Notes: a model not told the origin generated them from the letters alone. A stretch of DNA of 38,499 nt from Myxococcus sp. (GCA_014879945.1 JACSRE010000130.1:1-38499); one strand, 5' to 3'. Counted from the first letter of the stretch, positions 7,382-16,010 are shown. Translations and numbers: made by a program.

Positions 7382-8851
7382 TCAGGCGGGCTCGTGGGGT
7401 TTCTTCGGCAGCTCGAGCCCTGCGCTCCGGGCCAGCCCCATCACCCCTTCGACCGCCGCCGCGATGTAGCCGAAGGGGTTGGCCCCATCGACGGCCGTCA
7501 CGTGCACCTCGCCCATCTTCTGCTGGAAGGCCTGGGCCAGCTCGGGCAGGCGGGTGGCGACGGCGAGCTGAATGGCCTCGGGCGACAGGGTGTTCTCGAT
7601 CTCCTTCAGGCGAGCCGCGCGCTCGAGCTCGACCTTCGACAGCAGGGTCTGCTTCTGCACCTCGAGCTCGGCCGTCCTGGCCTCGATCTCAGCCAGCTGG
7701 CGCCTGGCCTCGGCGGCGTCGGCGCGCGCCCGCAACACCTCGGTCTGCTGGAGCTCCTCGGCGACCCTGGCGGCGTGCCGAGCCTGGCCGGCCTCGGCCT
7801 CGAGCCTGGCGACCTCGACCTCGTTGCGCAGCCGCTCCTGCGCGAGCCGCTCCTGGGCCTGCTGCTGCTCGAGGGCCATCGCCTCGTCGGCGGCCTGCTT
7901 GCGCTGCCGCACCTCGCGCTCGGCGGCGATCTTCGCGAGCTGAAACTCCCGCTCGGTGGCGACCTGGTTGGCGCGGGTGAGGCGCTCCTGCGTCAGGCGC
8001 TGCTCCTCGACCCGCGCGTCGCCGGCGATCTTCTCGAGCCGCGCCTCCTCCTCCGCGGCCGAGCGCTTGCGGCGAATCTCGGTCTGGGCCGCCACCCGCG
8101 ACAGCTCGACCTCCTGCTCGGTGGTGGCCTCGTTGAGCTTGATGGCGCGCTGCTTCTCGAGCTCGGCCTCTCGCGCGACGCGCTCCTGCTCCTGCCGGAA
8201 GCGCGCCTGCATGTTGGCGAAGACCTGCGCCGAGGTGACCCGCACGTCCTGGATCTCGATGGTGTCGACCACCACGCCCCAGCCGCGGTTGGTCGCGTCC
8301 TCGAGGCGGCCGTCGCCCGACACCACCGGCGCGACCTCTCGCACCAGCTCCGACGCCAGCGCGTCTTTGCGGCGCGTCAGGCACTCCTCGATGGTGAGGT
8401 TGGCGACCAGTCGCCGCGTCGCGCCGATGCACATCTCCTCCATCATCGTCGCCAGCTTCTCTTGCGCGCGCTCGGGGAAGCTGAAGTTGAGCATGCGAAA
8501 GGCGATCAGCGGCTCGGCGATTCGGTACACCACGATGCCGGTGACCTTCACGCCCACCTTCTCCTGGGTGATCTGATCGGCGGTGAACTGCAGCCGCTGC
8601 ACCGTGGTGGGCACGATGGCCACCGAGTCCCACGGCCACTTGAAGACGGTCGCTCCCTGCCCGCTGGTGACCACGCTCCCGCCGCGCATGCGAATGAGGA
8701 ACTCGCTGGGGCGGGCCGAGATCACCCCCCACGGCTTCACCTTGTCGGGGTCTTCTTCAGGCTTTCCGCGGCGCCAGCCCTGGGCGTAGCGGGTGGGCTC
8801 GACTTCACTCGAGACGGCGAGGTGGACGTCCTTCGGGGGTGGGCGGGACAT
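7382..8851 (-). CDS. SPFH/Band-7 (flotillin-like) coiled-coil protein
   Basis: 489 aa from ATG 8851, chosen because GGAG lies just upstream. The frame extends further, but with arginine-rich nonsense. The first 200 residues form an SPFH/Band-7 domain (for example VGVKVTGIVVYRIAEPLIAFRMLNF and the repeated 'NLTIEE' to 'DVRVTSAQVFANMQ' part). The next 220 residues are a long heptad-rich coiled coil of Glu, Ala, Arg and Gln (AREAELEKQRAIKLNEATTEQ and similar). A short C-terminal segment with FGYIAAAVEGVMGLARSAG follows. No transmembrane segment is obvious, so membrane attachment would be peripheral, as in flotillins. These proteins oligomerise into membrane scaffolds. No NfeD-type partner is adjacent. 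The DsbD-like gene starts 43 bases downstream. Confidence 0.82.
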   Translation of the reverse strand: MSRPPPKDVHLAVSSEVEPTRYAQGWRRGKPEEDPDKVKPWGVISARPSEFLIRMRGGSVVTSGQGATVFKWPWDSVAIVPTTVQRLQFTADQITQEKVGVKVTGIVVYRIAEPLIAFRMLNFSFPERAQEKLATMMEEMCIGATRRLVANLTIEECLTRRKDALASELVREVAPVVSGDGRLEDATNRGWGVVVDTIEIQDVRVTSAQVFANMQARFRQEQERVAREAELEKQRAIKLNEATTEQEVELSRVAAQTEIRRKRSAAEEEARLEKIAGDARVEEQRLTQERLTRANQVATEREFQLAKIAAEREVRQRKQAADEAMALEQQQAQERLAQERLRNEVEVARLEAEAGQARHAARVAEELQQTEVLRARADAAEARRQLAEIEARTAELEVQKQTLLSKVELERAARLKEIENTLSPEAIQLAVATRLPELAQAFQQKMGEVHVTAVDGANPFGYIAAAVEGVMGLARSAGLELPKKPHEPA

Positions 8852-9069
8852 GGGCGCTCCAGAGCGAGGTGGGAAGGCTCGCGGCTCCAGAGCGACGGCC
8901 GTGCCCGGGGCAAACCGCGCGCGCTTCCTCACCTCGAGCTGCGACGCGCCTCATTCCGGCGAGGCCGAGCGCGCCAATTCGGGGCGCGGCGCCACCACGC
9001 CCTCCACCCGGCCTCCTGGAGCCGGAGCTCCGCCCCTCAGCTCCCTGGGCCCCGCCCGCACCGACATCG
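8852..9069. other. intergenic region between divergent genes
   Basis: About 220 GC-rich bases between the Band-7 gene (leftward) and the operators of the isc operon (rightward). A 12-base word (GCTCCAGAGCGA) occurs at 8856-8867 and 8884-8895. The first copy includes the ribosome site of the Band-7 gene. No convincing ORF, terminator or sigma70-type promoter is visible here. Confidence 0.4.
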
Positions 9070-9086
9070 TGGACTTGACGAGTCCA
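9070..9086 (+). promoter_or_regulatory. inverted repeat O1, IscR/Rrf2-like operator over a -35 hexamer
   Basis: TGGACTTGACGAGTCCA is a perfect 6-5-6 inverted repeat. Its core GACT-N5-AGTC has the same half-sites and spacing as the E. coli IscR type 1 site as remembered (GACT-RWWWY-AGTC), although the central five bases differ. It contains TTGACG (9075-9080), a good -35 element. A repressor bound here would exclude RNA polymerase. Confidence 0.55.
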
Positions 9087-9104
9087 CATCGCAGAGGTTA
9101 CTGA
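9075..9104 (+). promoter_or_regulatory. candidate promoter of the isc operon
   Basis: The -35 is TTGACG at 9075-9080, inside operator O1. A -10 is expected 17-18 bases later, where TTACTG/TACTGA (9098-9104) is the only A/T-rich candidate in this GC-rich region and is a weak match to TATAAT. The -35 is the stronger part of the call. Confidence 0.4.
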
Positions 9105-9118
9105 CAAATCACTGATTC

Positions 9119-9135
9119 TGGACCTGATTGGTCCA
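9119..9135 (+). promoter_or_regulatory. inverted repeat O2, second IscR/Rrf2-like operator
   Basis: TGGACCTGATTGGTCCA is a second perfect 6-5-6 inverted repeat with the same outer half-site TGGAC and the same CAT following it as O1. It starts 49 bases after O1 and ends 20 bases before the iscS start, so it overlaps the probable leader. Two near-identical operators flanking the promoter suggest cooperative or layered control. Confidence 0.5.
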
Positions 9136-9155
9136 CATTGAGCAACGAGGCCGAA

Positions 9156-10517
9156 ATGAAGCTGCCGATCTTCATGGATTACCACTCGACGACGCCCATG
9201 GACCCGCGGGTCCTCGAGGCGATGAAGCCCTACTTCGTCGAGGACTTCGGCAACGCCGCGTCGCGCAACCACGCCTTCGGGTGGAAGGCCGAAGCGGCGG
9301 TCGAGAAGGCCCGCAAGCAGGTCGGCAAGCTGATCGGCGCCTCGGACAAAGAGATCGTCTTCACCTCGGGCGCGACCGAGTCGAACAACCTCGCCATCAA
9401 GGGCGCGGCCGAGTTCTACAAGGACAAGGGCGACCACATCATCACCCTCTCGACCGAGCACAAGGCGGTGCTCGACACCTGCAAGCGGCTCGAGCGCCAG
9501 CGCATGGACCGCATCGAGGAGCTCAAGCTCCAGCGGTTGATGGAGCTGACCGGCCGCGACGTGACGCTCGACGAGCTCGCGACGCTCGAGATCAAGCACG
9601 ACCTCGAGAACGACGCGCTCCTCAAGCGGTGGATCGACAAGGTGCGGGTCGGCGCGCGGGTGACCTACCTGTCGCCGAAGAAGGACGGCCTGATCGATCT
9701 CGACGAGCTGCGCTCGGCCATCACCGACCAGACCATCCTCGTGAGCGTGATGTTCGCCAACAACGAGATCGGCGTGGTGCAGCCCCTCGCCGAGATCGGC
9801 GCCATCTGTCGTGAGAAGGGCGTGCTCTTTCACACCGACGCGGTGCAGGGCGTCGGCAAGCTGCCCTTCGACGTGGAGCAGGTGAAGGCCGACCTGGTGT
9901 CGCTCACCGCGCACAAGATGTACGGCCCCAAGGGCGTCGGCGCCCTCTACGTGCGCCGCAAGCCCCGCGTGCGCATCGCCCCCATCATCGACGGCGGCGG
10001 GCACGAGCGCGGCATGCGCTCGGGCACCCTCAACGTCGCGGGCATCGTCGGCTTCGGCGCTGCGGCCGAGATCGCGAAGGACGAGCTGGCCGCCGAGGCC
10101 CAGCGTGTCGGCGCGCTCCGCGATCGCCTGTGGGCGGGCCTGCAGAAGAAGCTCGACCTGCTCACCGTGAACGGCTCCTGGGAGCACCGCCTGCCCGGCA
10201 ACCTCAACGTCTCGTTCGCCTACGTCGAGGGCGAGGCCATGATGATGGCCATCAAAGACGTGGCGGTCAGCTCCGGCTCGGCCTGCACCTCGGCGTCGCT
10301 CGAGCCCAGCTACGTGCTGCGCGCCCTCGGCGTGGACGAGGACATGGCGCACTCCTCGATCCGCTTCGGGCTCGGCCGCTTCTCGACCCAGGAAGAGGTC
10401 GACTACGTCATCGAGATCGTGATCGCCGCCGTCAAGAAGCTGAGGGACATGTCGCCGCTCTACGAGATGGCCAAAGAGGGCATCGACCTGAAGTCGATCG
10501 AGTGGACGGCGCACTGA
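9156..10517 (+). CDS. iscS: cysteine desulfurase IscS with internal insertion
   Basis: 453 aa from ATG 9156, preceded by GAGG at a good distance. A TTG at 9138 in the same frame is less likely because it abuts operator O2. IscS is a PLP enzyme that takes sulfur from L-cysteine and passes it as persulfide to IscU. The PLP lysine is in [11 protein letters not shown] (K254) and the sulfur-carrying cysteine in SSGSACTS (C377). The segment HTDAVQ carries the Asp that holds the PLP ring. E. coli equivalents are K206 and C328, so about 48 residues are extra. They lie around residues 115-166, between LDTCKRLER and ARVTYLSPK, and are charged and helical (for example [15 protein letters not shown]). 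First gene of a complete isc operon. Confidence 0.96.
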   Translation: MKLPIFMDYHSTTPMDPRVLEAMKPYFVEDFGNAASRNHAFGWKAEAAVEKARKQVGKLIGASDKEIVFTSGATESNNLAIKGAAEFYKDKGDHIITLSTEHKAVLDTCKRLERQRMDRIEELKLQRLMELTGRDVTLDELATLEIKHDLENDALLKRWIDKVRVGARVTYLSPKKDGLIDLDELRSAITDQTILVSVMFANNEIGVVQPLAEIGAICREKGVLFHTDAVQGVGKLPFDVEQVKADLVSLTAHKMYGPKGVGALYVRRKPRVRIAPIIDGGGHERGMRSGTLNVAGIVGFGAAAEIAKDELAAEAQRVGALRDRLWAGLQKKLDLLTVNGSWEHRLPGNLNVSFAYVEGEAMMMAIKDVAVSSGSACTSASLEPSYVLRALGVDEDMAHSSIRFGLGRFSTQEEVDYVIEIVIAAVKKLRDMSPLYEMAKEGIDLKSIEWTAH

Positions 10518-10542
10518 GTCTTCGCAGCACCTCAAGTCTTTC

Positions 10543-10549
10543 AAGGAGG
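10543..10549 (+). promoter_or_regulatory. strong ribosome binding site of iscU
   Basis: AAGGAGG lies five bases before ATG 10555. It is the clearest Shine-Dalgarno sequence in the operon and fits a need for more IscU scaffold than IscS. Confidence 0.8.
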
Positions 10550-10554
10550 CACCC

Positions 10555-10986
10555 ATGGCCTACAGCGACAAAGTCATCGAGCACTACGAGAACCCGCACA
10601 ACGTCGGCACCCTCGACAAAGAAGACCCCAACGTGGGCACCGGCCTGGTCGGCGCTCCGGCCTGCGGCGACGTGATGCGCCTGCAGCTGAAGATCTCGGA
10701 CGACGGCATGATCCAGGACGCGAAGTTCAAGACCTTCGGCTGCGGCTCGGCCATCGCGTCGTCGTCGCTCGTCACCGAGTGGGTGAAGGGCAAGTCGATC
10801 GAAGACGCGGTGACCATCACCAACAAGGACATCGCCCAGGAGCTGTCCCTGCCGCCGGTGAAGATCCACTGCTCCGTGCTGGCCGAAGACGCCATCAAGG
10901 CCGCCATCAAGGACTTCCAGGAGAAGCGCGCGCGCCGGCAGTCGGGCGACGCCTCTGCCGTGAAGCAGCCGACCACCCAGCCGTAA
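10555..10986 (+). CDS. iscU: iron-sulfur cluster scaffold protein IscU
   Basis: 143 aa. IscU is the scaffold on which [2Fe-2S] clusters are built from iron and sulfur delivered by IscS. The three ligand cysteines are present at C37 (GAPACGD), C63 (FGCGSA) and C106 (IHCSVL), with H105 alongside. The chaperone recognition motif LPPVK (99-103), bound by HscA, is intact, which agrees with hscB and hscA lying downstream. The C-terminal tail after residue 125 (RARRQSGDASAVKQPTTQP) is longer than in E. coli (128 aa) and looks disordered. It begins 37 bases after iscS. Confidence 0.97.
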   Translation: MAYSDKVIEHYENPHNVGTLDKEDPNVGTGLVGAPACGDVMRLQLKISDDGMIQDAKFKTFGCGSAIASSSLVTEWVKGKSIEDAVTITNKDIAQELSLPPVKIHCSVLAEDAIKAAIKDFQEKRARRQSGDASAVKQPTTQP

Positions 10987-10997
10987 CCGGGGCCCTC

Positions 10998-11396
10998 ATG
11001 ACCGCCGAAGCCAGCGCCACCTTCATCGCGCCCAACCCCAACGCGCTGCCCACCGGCAAGCCGACGGGCAAAGGCATCGGCATCGACGACAGCGCCGTGG
11101 GGCGGCTGAAGAAGCTGCTCGCCGAGCGAAACACCCCCAACGCCGGCCTGCGCATCGCGGTGAAGGGCGGCGGCTGCTCGGGCCTCGCGTACCACATGGA
11201 GTGGGCCGAAGAGGCCAGGCCCCGCGACAAGACCTTCGAGCGCGACGGCGTTCGCGTCTTCATCGACCCCAAGAGCTACCTCTACCTGATGGGCACCGAG
11301 CTCATCTTCGAAGAGACGATCATGGCCTCGGGCTTCAAGCTGCGAAACCCGAACGAGAAGTCGGCCTGCGGGTGCGGCGACTCGTTCTCGGTGTGA
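10998..11396 (+). CDS. iscA: A-type iron-sulfur carrier IscA
   Basis: 132 aa from ATG 10998; the open frame extends upstream through iscU out of register, so that part is not coding. IscA-type proteins carry clusters from the scaffold to target enzymes. The three conserved cysteines are in GGGCSG (C60) and SACGCG (C124, C126). The first 28 residues (to PTGKGIGID) are an extra tail, low in structure, compared with the roughly 107-residue E. coli IscA. An ErpA-like assignment is possible, but the operon position favours IscA. It lies 11 bases after iscU. Confidence 0.93.
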   Translation: MTAEASATFIAPNPNALPTGKPTGKGIGIDDSAVGRLKKLLAERNTPNAGLRIAVKGGGCSGLAYHMEWAEEARPRDKTFERDGVRVFIDPKSYLYLMGTELIFEETIMASGFKLRNPNEKSACGCGDSFSV

Positions 11397-11400
11397 CGCC

Positions 11401-11922
11401 ATGACCCACTTCGACGTGTTCGGCCTCACGCCCGCCCTCGAGCTGGACGTCAAGGCGCTGGAGCAGCAGCTGCGAGCGCTCTCGCTCGAGTTCCACCCAG
11501 ACCGGTTCGCCCAGGCCGACGCGCGCACCCGCCTGGCGGCGCTCGAGAAGACGACCGCGCTCAACGACGCCTTCAAGGTGCTGCGCGACCCGGTGAAGCG
11601 CGCCTTCTACGTGCTCAAGCTCAAGGGCGTCGATCTCGACAGCGAGGCGAGCGCCGCGCAGGTGAAGATGCCGCTGAGCTTCCTCGAAGAGGTGATGGAG
11701 CGACGCGAGCGGCTCGAGGGCCTCAAGCACGCGCGCGACGTCGAGCAGGCCCGCGCCATGGCCGACGAGATCGAGCGCGAGAAGTCGGCGGCGCTGGAGC
11801 GCGCGAAGGTGGCGCTCGAGCGCGACGACGTGCCCGAGGCGACCCACCAGCTGGGCCGCGTGCGGTACCTGAGCCGGTTCATCGAAGAGGTCGAGGCGCT
11901 CGAAGAGGAGGCGTTGTCGTGA
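11401..11922 (+). CDS. hscB: Fe-S co-chaperone HscB (J-domain)
   Basis: 173 aa. The N-terminal J domain carries HPD (H32, P33, D34 in FHPDRF), which stimulates the ATPase of HscA. The C-terminal three-helix part (about 85-173, rich in Glu and Ala, with [16 protein letters not shown] and the closing [16 protein letters not shown]) is the IscU-binding region. Length matches the E. coli protein (171 aa). It starts four bases after iscA, and its stop overlaps the GTG of hscA by four bases, so the two chaperone partners are translationally coupled. Confidence 0.95.
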   Translation: MTHFDVFGLTPALELDVKALEQQLRALSLEFHPDRFAQADARTRLAALEKTTALNDAFKVLRDPVKRAFYVLKLKGVDLDSEASAAQVKMPLSFLEEVMERRERLEGLKHARDVEQARAMADEIEREKSAALERAKVALERDDVPEATHQLGRVRYLSRFIEEVEALEEEALS

Positions 11923-13760
11923 AGGGCTTCTTGCAGATCCACGATCCCCTCAAGCCGAAGGGGCACGCCGTCGGCATCGATCTGGGCACCACCAACTCGC
12001 TCGTCGCGGCCGTCATCAACGGCAAGCCCACCTCGCTGGCCGCGGACGAAGGCGACGAGCGGCTCCTGCCGTCGGTGGTGCACTACGCCCAGAACGGCGG
12101 CGTGCTGGTGGGCAAGCGCGCGGTCGAGCTGCTCGCCACCGCGCCGACCGACACCATCAAGTCGGTCAAGCGCTTCATGGGCAAGTCCCTGGGCGATCTC
12201 GAGACGAAGAAGCTGGGCGCGTACCAGTTCGTCGAGGGCCAGGGCGTGGTGCGCTTCCAGGTCGCCGGCGGGCAGCCCGTCACCCCCATCGAGGTCAGCG
12301 GAGAGATCCTCCGCACCCTCAAGCGGCGCGCCGAGTCGGCCTTCGCCGGCAAGGTGGAGCAGGCCGTCATCACCGTGCCGGCGTACTTCGACGATGGGCA
12401 GCGCCAGGCGACCAAGGACGCGGGGCGGCTGGCGGGGCTCGAGGTGCTCCGGCTGCTCAACGAGCCCACCGCGGCGGCGCTGGCCTACGGGCTCGACAAG
12501 AACGCCCAGGGCACCTTCGCCGTGTACGATCTCGGCGGCGGCACCTTCGACATCTCGATCCTCGAGCTGGTGGACGGCGTGTTCCAGGTGAAGTCGGTGG
12601 GCGGCGACTCGGCGCTCGGCGGCGACGACTTCGACCGCGCCATCGTGCAGCGCGCCCTCGAGGCCTTCGGCATCACCGAGCCCTCGAACACGCAGATCGC
12701 CCAGCTCCTGCAGGCCGGCCGCGCCGCCAAGGAGCGCCTCACCGAGCTCCCTGAGAGCTCCCTCACGCTCGACGGGCGCGTCTTCTCGTTCACCCGCGCC
12801 GACTTCGACGGGTGGATCGCCCCGCTCCTCCAGAAGACGGGCGTGGCCGTGCGCCGGGCCCTCAAGGACGCCGGGCTCACCCCCGCCGACATCAAGGGCG
12901 TGGTGCTGGTGGGCGGTTCGACCCGCGTGCCCGCCGTGCGCAGCTACGTCGAGGCGCTCTTCGGCAAGCCGCCCCTCGCCGACATCGACCCCGATCAGGT
13001 GGTGGCCCTGGGCGCGGCGATTCAGGCCGATCTGCTGACCAACGCCGACCGCCAGGACGAGGTGCTGCTGCTCGACGTCATTCCCCTCTCGCTGGGCCTC
13101 GAGACCATGGGCGGCGTCGTCGAGAAGCTGATCCACCGCAACAGCGCCATTCCCACCGCGCAGGGCCAGGTCTTCACCACCTTCCAGGACGGCCAGACCG
13201 GCATGGACATCCACGTGGTGCAGGGCGAGCGCGAGCTGGTGCAGGACAGCCGCTCGCTGGCCCGCTTCCGCCTCTCGGGTATTCCGTCGATGCCCGCCGG
13301 CATGGGCCGGGTGCAGGTGACGTTCTCGATCGACGCCGACGGCATCCTCTCGGTGAAGGCGAAGGAGCAGACTACCGGCGTCGAGCAGGCCATCACCGTC
13401 AAGCCGACCCACGGCCTCACCGACGAAGAGGTGGAGCAGATGCTGCTCGACTCCATCGAGCACGGCGAAGACGACATGCAGCGCCGCCAGCTCGCCGAGC
13501 AGCAGGTCGAGGCGACCCGGGTGCTGGCCGACGCCCGCAAGCAGCTGCGCGAGAACGGCGACCTGCTCGACCCCGAGGAGCGCAAGCGCTTCGAGCTGGG
13601 CGTCGAGGCCCTCGAGGCGCTCGCGCAGTCCACCACCGATCACGCCTCCCTCAAGAACGCCATTCACGAGCTCGACGAGCAGGCCAGGCCCTTCGTCGAG
13701 CGAATCATGAACCGCGCCATCTCGAAGGCCGCGGTCGGCCACACCATCGAATCGTTCTAG
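11919..13760 (+). CDS. hscA: Fe-S assembly Hsp70 chaperone HscA
   Basis: 613 aa from a GTG overlapping the hscB stop. HscA binds the LPPVK loop of IscU and uses ATP to release the finished cluster. The ATPase domain shows [12 protein letters not shown] (about residue 19), [27 protein letters not shown] and [15 protein letters not shown]. The substrate-binding part starts after [17 protein letters not shown] and is followed by a helical lid ending near residue 613. Length is close to E. coli HscA (616). It is clearly distinct from the second Hsp70 in this window (24152-26977), which has an N-terminal PilZ domain and lacks most of the lid. Confidence 0.96.
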   Translation: MKGFLQIHDPLKPKGHAVGIDLGTTNSLVAAVINGKPTSLAADEGDERLLPSVVHYAQNGGVLVGKRAVELLATAPTDTIKSVKRFMGKSLGDLETKKLGAYQFVEGQGVVRFQVAGGQPVTPIEVSGEILRTLKRRAESAFAGKVEQAVITVPAYFDDGQRQATKDAGRLAGLEVLRLLNEPTAAALAYGLDKNAQGTFAVYDLGGGTFDISILELVDGVFQVKSVGGDSALGGDDFDRAIVQRALEAFGITEPSNTQIAQLLQAGRAAKERLTELPESSLTLDGRVFSFTRADFDGWIAPLLQKTGVAVRRALKDAGLTPADIKGVVLVGGSTRVPAVRSYVEALFGKPPLADIDPDQVVALGAAIQADLLTNADRQDEVLLLDVIPLSLGLETMGGVVEKLIHRNSAIPTAQGQVFTTFQDGQTGMDIHVVQGERELVQDSRSLARFRLSGIPSMPAGMGRVQVTFSIDADGILSVKAKEQTTGVEQAITVKPTHGLTDEEVEQMLLDSIEHGEDDMQRRQLAEQQVEATRVLADARKQLRENGDLLDPEERKRFELGVEALEALAQSTTDHASLKNAIHELDEQARPFVERIMNRAISKAAVGHTIESF

Positions 13761-13765
13761 CGGCC

Positions 13766-14149
13766 ATGCCCAAAGTCCACTTCCTCAGCCCCCTGCAGGA
13801 TCTGACCGTCGAGGCCCCCGAGGGCACCTCGCTCCTCGAGGCCGCCGAGCTCGGGCACGCGCAGGTCGGCCACTCGTGCGGCGGCGTCTGCGCCTGCTCC
13901 ACCTGCCACCTCTTCGTTCGCAAGGGCCTCGACTCGCTCTCGGAGCAGGACGACCTCGAGATGGACCGCCTCGACCTCGCCTTCGACGTCCGCGCCATCT
14001 CCCGCCTGGGCTGTCAGGCCAGGCTGGGCGCCGAAGACGTCGAGGTGTGGATCACCGAGGAGTCCCTCAAGGCCTGGATGGACGAGAACCCCGACGCCCG
14101 CAAGGCGCTCGAGGCCGAGGGCAAGTGGCCTCCCGCCAGGTTCACCTGA
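13766..14149 (+). CDS. fdx: isc-type [2Fe-2S] ferredoxin with C-terminal extension
   Basis: 127 aa from ATG 13766, five bases after the hscA stop. This ferredoxin supplies electrons for cluster assembly. Ligands follow the adrenodoxin pattern C-X5-C-X2-C-X35-C: C38, C44, C47 and C83 in HSCGGVCACSTCH and RLGCQA. C42 is an extra cysteine inside the loop, as in some relatives. After the usual end of the fold (about VEVWI) there are some 30 extra residues (TEESLKAWMDENPDARKALE), predicted helical, that E. coli Fdx lacks. Last gene of the isc operon; no iscX-like gene follows. Confidence 0.93.
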   Translation: MPKVHFLSPLQDLTVEAPEGTSLLEAAELGHAQVGHSCGGVCACSTCHLFVRKGLDSLSEQDDLEMDRLDLAFDVRAISRLGCQARLGAEDVEVWITEESLKAWMDENPDARKALEAEGKWPPARFT

Positions 14150-14191
14150 GCCGTCAGGGCGCACAGAAGGTAGCCGTCAGCATCGTGGTCG

Positions 14192-14220
14192 TTGACACAC
14201 CGGGGCTGTGACCGTAGAAG
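14192..14220 (+). promoter_or_regulatory. promoter of tRNA-Leu
   Basis: TTGACA (14192-14197) is a perfect -35. It is followed by a 17-base spacer and TAGAAG (14215-14220), a 4/6 match to the -10 consensus. The tRNA 5' end lies 11 bases after the -10, the expected distance for a short leader. Confidence 0.75.
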
Positions 14221-14231
14221 CCCCGCGCCTC

Positions 14232-14315
14232 GCCCAGGTGGCGGAATTGGTAGACGCGCTAGATTCAGGGTCTAGTGCCGGCAACGGCGTGGAGGTTCGA
14301 GTCCTCTCCTGGGCA
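14232..14315 (+). tRNA. trnL-CAG: tRNA-Leu (anticodon CAG)
   Basis: An 84-base cloverleaf with acceptor arms GCCCAGG and CCTGGGC, discriminator A, D-loop GAATTGGTAGA and anticodon stem CTAGA/TCTAG around loop TTCAGGG (anticodon CAG, reads CUG). It has a long variable arm (CCG-GCAA-CGG) and a T-loop GGTTCGAGTCC. The long arm marks it as class II and leucine fits. CCA is not encoded. It is alone between its own promoter and terminator. Confidence 0.97.
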
Positions 14316-14317
14316 CT

Positions 14318-14357
14318 GAAGGGAACCGGTCGAAAGATCGGTTCCCTTCAAACTTTT
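14318..14357 (+). terminator. intrinsic terminator of tRNA-Leu
   Basis: A 14-base-pair stem (14318-14331 with 14336-14349) closes over a GAAA tetraloop with one G-T wobble. AAACTTTT follows at 14350-14357. It starts two bases after the tRNA and is the clearest intrinsic terminator in the window. Confidence 0.88.
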
Positions 14358-14371
14358 CAGGGGTTCGACAC

Positions 14372-14920
14372 GTGAACGCACGCTGGTCAGCGCTGGTGGT
14401 GGTCGCGCTGGTCGCCTGCGAGGCCCCCATCTCGGAAGACGCCGCCGGCCAGCTGGGGCCCATGCGCTTCGAGACGACCGACGACGACTGCCGCCCTGCC
14501 CGCTTCGTCGGGCCCACCGGCGCCCTCTTCGTGGGCGCGCAGGCCAACGGCCGCCTCGTGGTGACGTCCTCGCTGGCGGCCTTCTGGGGGCCTCCCCGGG
14601 AGGACGCGGGCACCCTCATCGCCGGCTCGCGGACCGACTTCGTGCAGGGCACCGACGTCGAGCTGGTGCTGGGGGGCGAACCGACCCGCCGGTGCGGCCG
14701 GCTGCGCTACCGGTGGACCGAGCTCGGCGCCGACGGTGGCGTGCGCTTCCTCGAGCTCAAGCAGGTCTGGCAGGCGATCGACGTGGGCTGCCCGGAGCAG
14801 TACGCCCACCTGCCCGAGCGCGACTGCTCGTCGACCCGCCGGGTCACCTTCACGCCGACGCAGGCCTGCCGCCTGCAGTGCCTCACGCCGACCGACGACG
14901 ATCTCACCTGCGGCTGCTGA
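14372..14920 (+). CDS. cysteine-rich lipoprotein of unknown function
   Basis: 182 aa from GTG 14372. The N-terminus is a lipoprotein signal (MNARWSALVVVALVAC, lipobox Cys16 followed by Glu), so export and outer-membrane anchoring are likely. The mature part has several further cysteines, with a cluster in the last 45 residues (GCPEQYAHLPERDC, TQACRLQC, DDLTCGC), which suggests disulfide bonding. A central part (GALFVGAQANGRLVVTS to TDVELVLGG) looks like beta strands. No domain was recognised. It is separated from the isc operon by the tRNA and its terminator. Confidence 0.65.
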   Translation: MNARWSALVVVALVACEAPISEDAAGQLGPMRFETTDDDCRPARFVGPTGALFVGAQANGRLVVTSSLAAFWGPPREDAGTLIAGSRTDFVQGTDVELVLGGEPTRRCGRLRYRWTELGADGGVRFLELKQVWQAIDVGCPEQYAHLPERDCSSTRRVTFTPTQACRLQCLTPTDDDLTCGC

Positions 14921-14966
14921 AAAAGACGCTCACCTTCGCCCCGCCGCCGAGCGTAGAACCGCGGGC

Positions 14967-16010
14967 ATGTCGATGAGCCACGGCGCGGCCGTCTTCATCT
15001 GTGGAACTGGCGTGGCGCGCGAGGTCGTCGCGAGCGCCGTCTCGGAGCGGCTCTCGGTCAGGGCGCCCGTCGAGGTGGTGCAGTTCGAGAGCGCGGTCGG
15101 GCTGACCGCCCTGGTGGTGCAGCCCCGCGCGGCGGCCATCGGGTTGCTCGATGGGGTCGCCGCCGCCCTGGCCCGCGCCCTCGGGCAGCCCACCTGGTCG
15201 ATGTCGTCGATGGCAGGGCTCGACCGGTGGATGGCGGTGACGGCCTACTCCTCCACGGGCCAGGAGCGCTGGCGCGACGAGTCGCGGGAGTCGCTCACCG
15301 CGAGGCAGCGCGCGACGCTCGGCAAGCGGCTCGGCCAGCAGACCGCGGCGCTCGAGCCCTTCGACTGGCCGTACTGGCGCCTGATGGCAGAGCTGCCCCT
15401 TCGGCCCGCGCGCGACCTGATCGGCCTGGGCGGGGGGCCGACGCTCGCGCTGGCCGCGCCGACGTGGCGCGAGGTCGGCAGGTCGGCCGTCGAGCCCGCC
15501 CCGCGGCTCAGGCCCCACCGCCTCCGGCTGGTCGAAGGCGCCCACCGCGAGCAGCCGCTGTTGATCGAGCGGCGCCGACCGCTCGTCCCTTCCCGTCGGG
15601 CGAACGAAGACGCGGTGATGAACCGCGCGCTCGAGCTCGGCGAGCCCCGCGAGGTGCAGCTCCCCTCGGTCCTGCTGACGAAGGCCGCGCGGCTGGCCAC
15701 GCGGTACGGCGTCGAGGCCGCGTGGGTGCTCCAGGCCGCCGTCGGGCGCGCCACGCCCTGGAGCTTCCCCGTGACGGCGCTCCCGGCCTGCGCCATCAGG
15801 AACCTGCGCCCGGCGGTGTTGGTGGTGTCGCGCTCGCTGGCGCGCGCGCTGGCGCAGAGCAGCCTCCCGGCGTTCGATGGTCGCCCGGCGTCCTTCGACG
15901 AGCTGGTGCGGGTGGCGCTCACCATCGGCCTCGACGATCTCGCCGACGATCTGCGAGACGACGAGAAGACACGCAAGCGCCTGGCCCGGGCCAAGCCGGT
16001 GCAGCCGTGA
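14967..16010 (+). CDS. unknown soluble protein
   Basis: 347 aa from ATG 14967. Not recognised. The N-terminal third has alternating strand-like and helical segments (AAVFICGTGVAREVVASAV, LTALVVQPRAAAIGLLDGVAAAL). The middle is basic and proline-rich (APRLRPHRLRLVEGAHREQP). The C-terminal half is helical, with repeated hydrophobic-alanine segments, and ends in a charged KTRKRLARAKPVQP. There is no signal peptide or membrane segment. The stop overlaps the GTG of the following lipoprotein gene (GTGA), so the two are coupled. Paired lipoprotein and cytosolic protein is a common layout, but the function cannot be said. Confidence 0.6.
   Translation: MSMSHGAAVFICGTGVAREVVASAVSERLSVRAPVEVVQFESAVGLTALVVQPRAAAIGLLDGVAAALARALGQPTWSMSSMAGLDRWMAVTAYSSTGQERWRDESRESLTARQRATLGKRLGQQTAALEPFDWPYWRLMAELPLRPARDLIGLGGGPTLALAAPTWREVGRSAVEPAPRLRPHRLRLVEGAHREQPLLIERRRPLVPSRRANEDAVMNRALELGEPREVQLPSVLLTKAARLATRYGVEAAWVLQAAVGRATPWSFPVTALPACAIRNLRPAVLVVSRSLARALAQSSLPAFDGRPASFDELVRVALTIGLDDLADDLRDDEKTRKRLARAKPVQP

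Noticed and set aside
8856-8895. 12-base direct repeat (GCTCCAGAGCGA) upstream of the Band-7 gene
   Set aside because: Short, GC-rich and partly explained by the ribosome site; no symmetry or spacing that suggests an operator.
11607-13742. 711-aa minus-strand ORF opposite hscB and hscA
   Set aside because: Leu/His/Arg-rich shadow of the clearly recognised hscA frame.
14232-14357. tRNA-Leu as an integration site
   Set aside because: No duplicated tRNA 3' end, integrase or phage gene nearby, and flanking genes share the window's composition.
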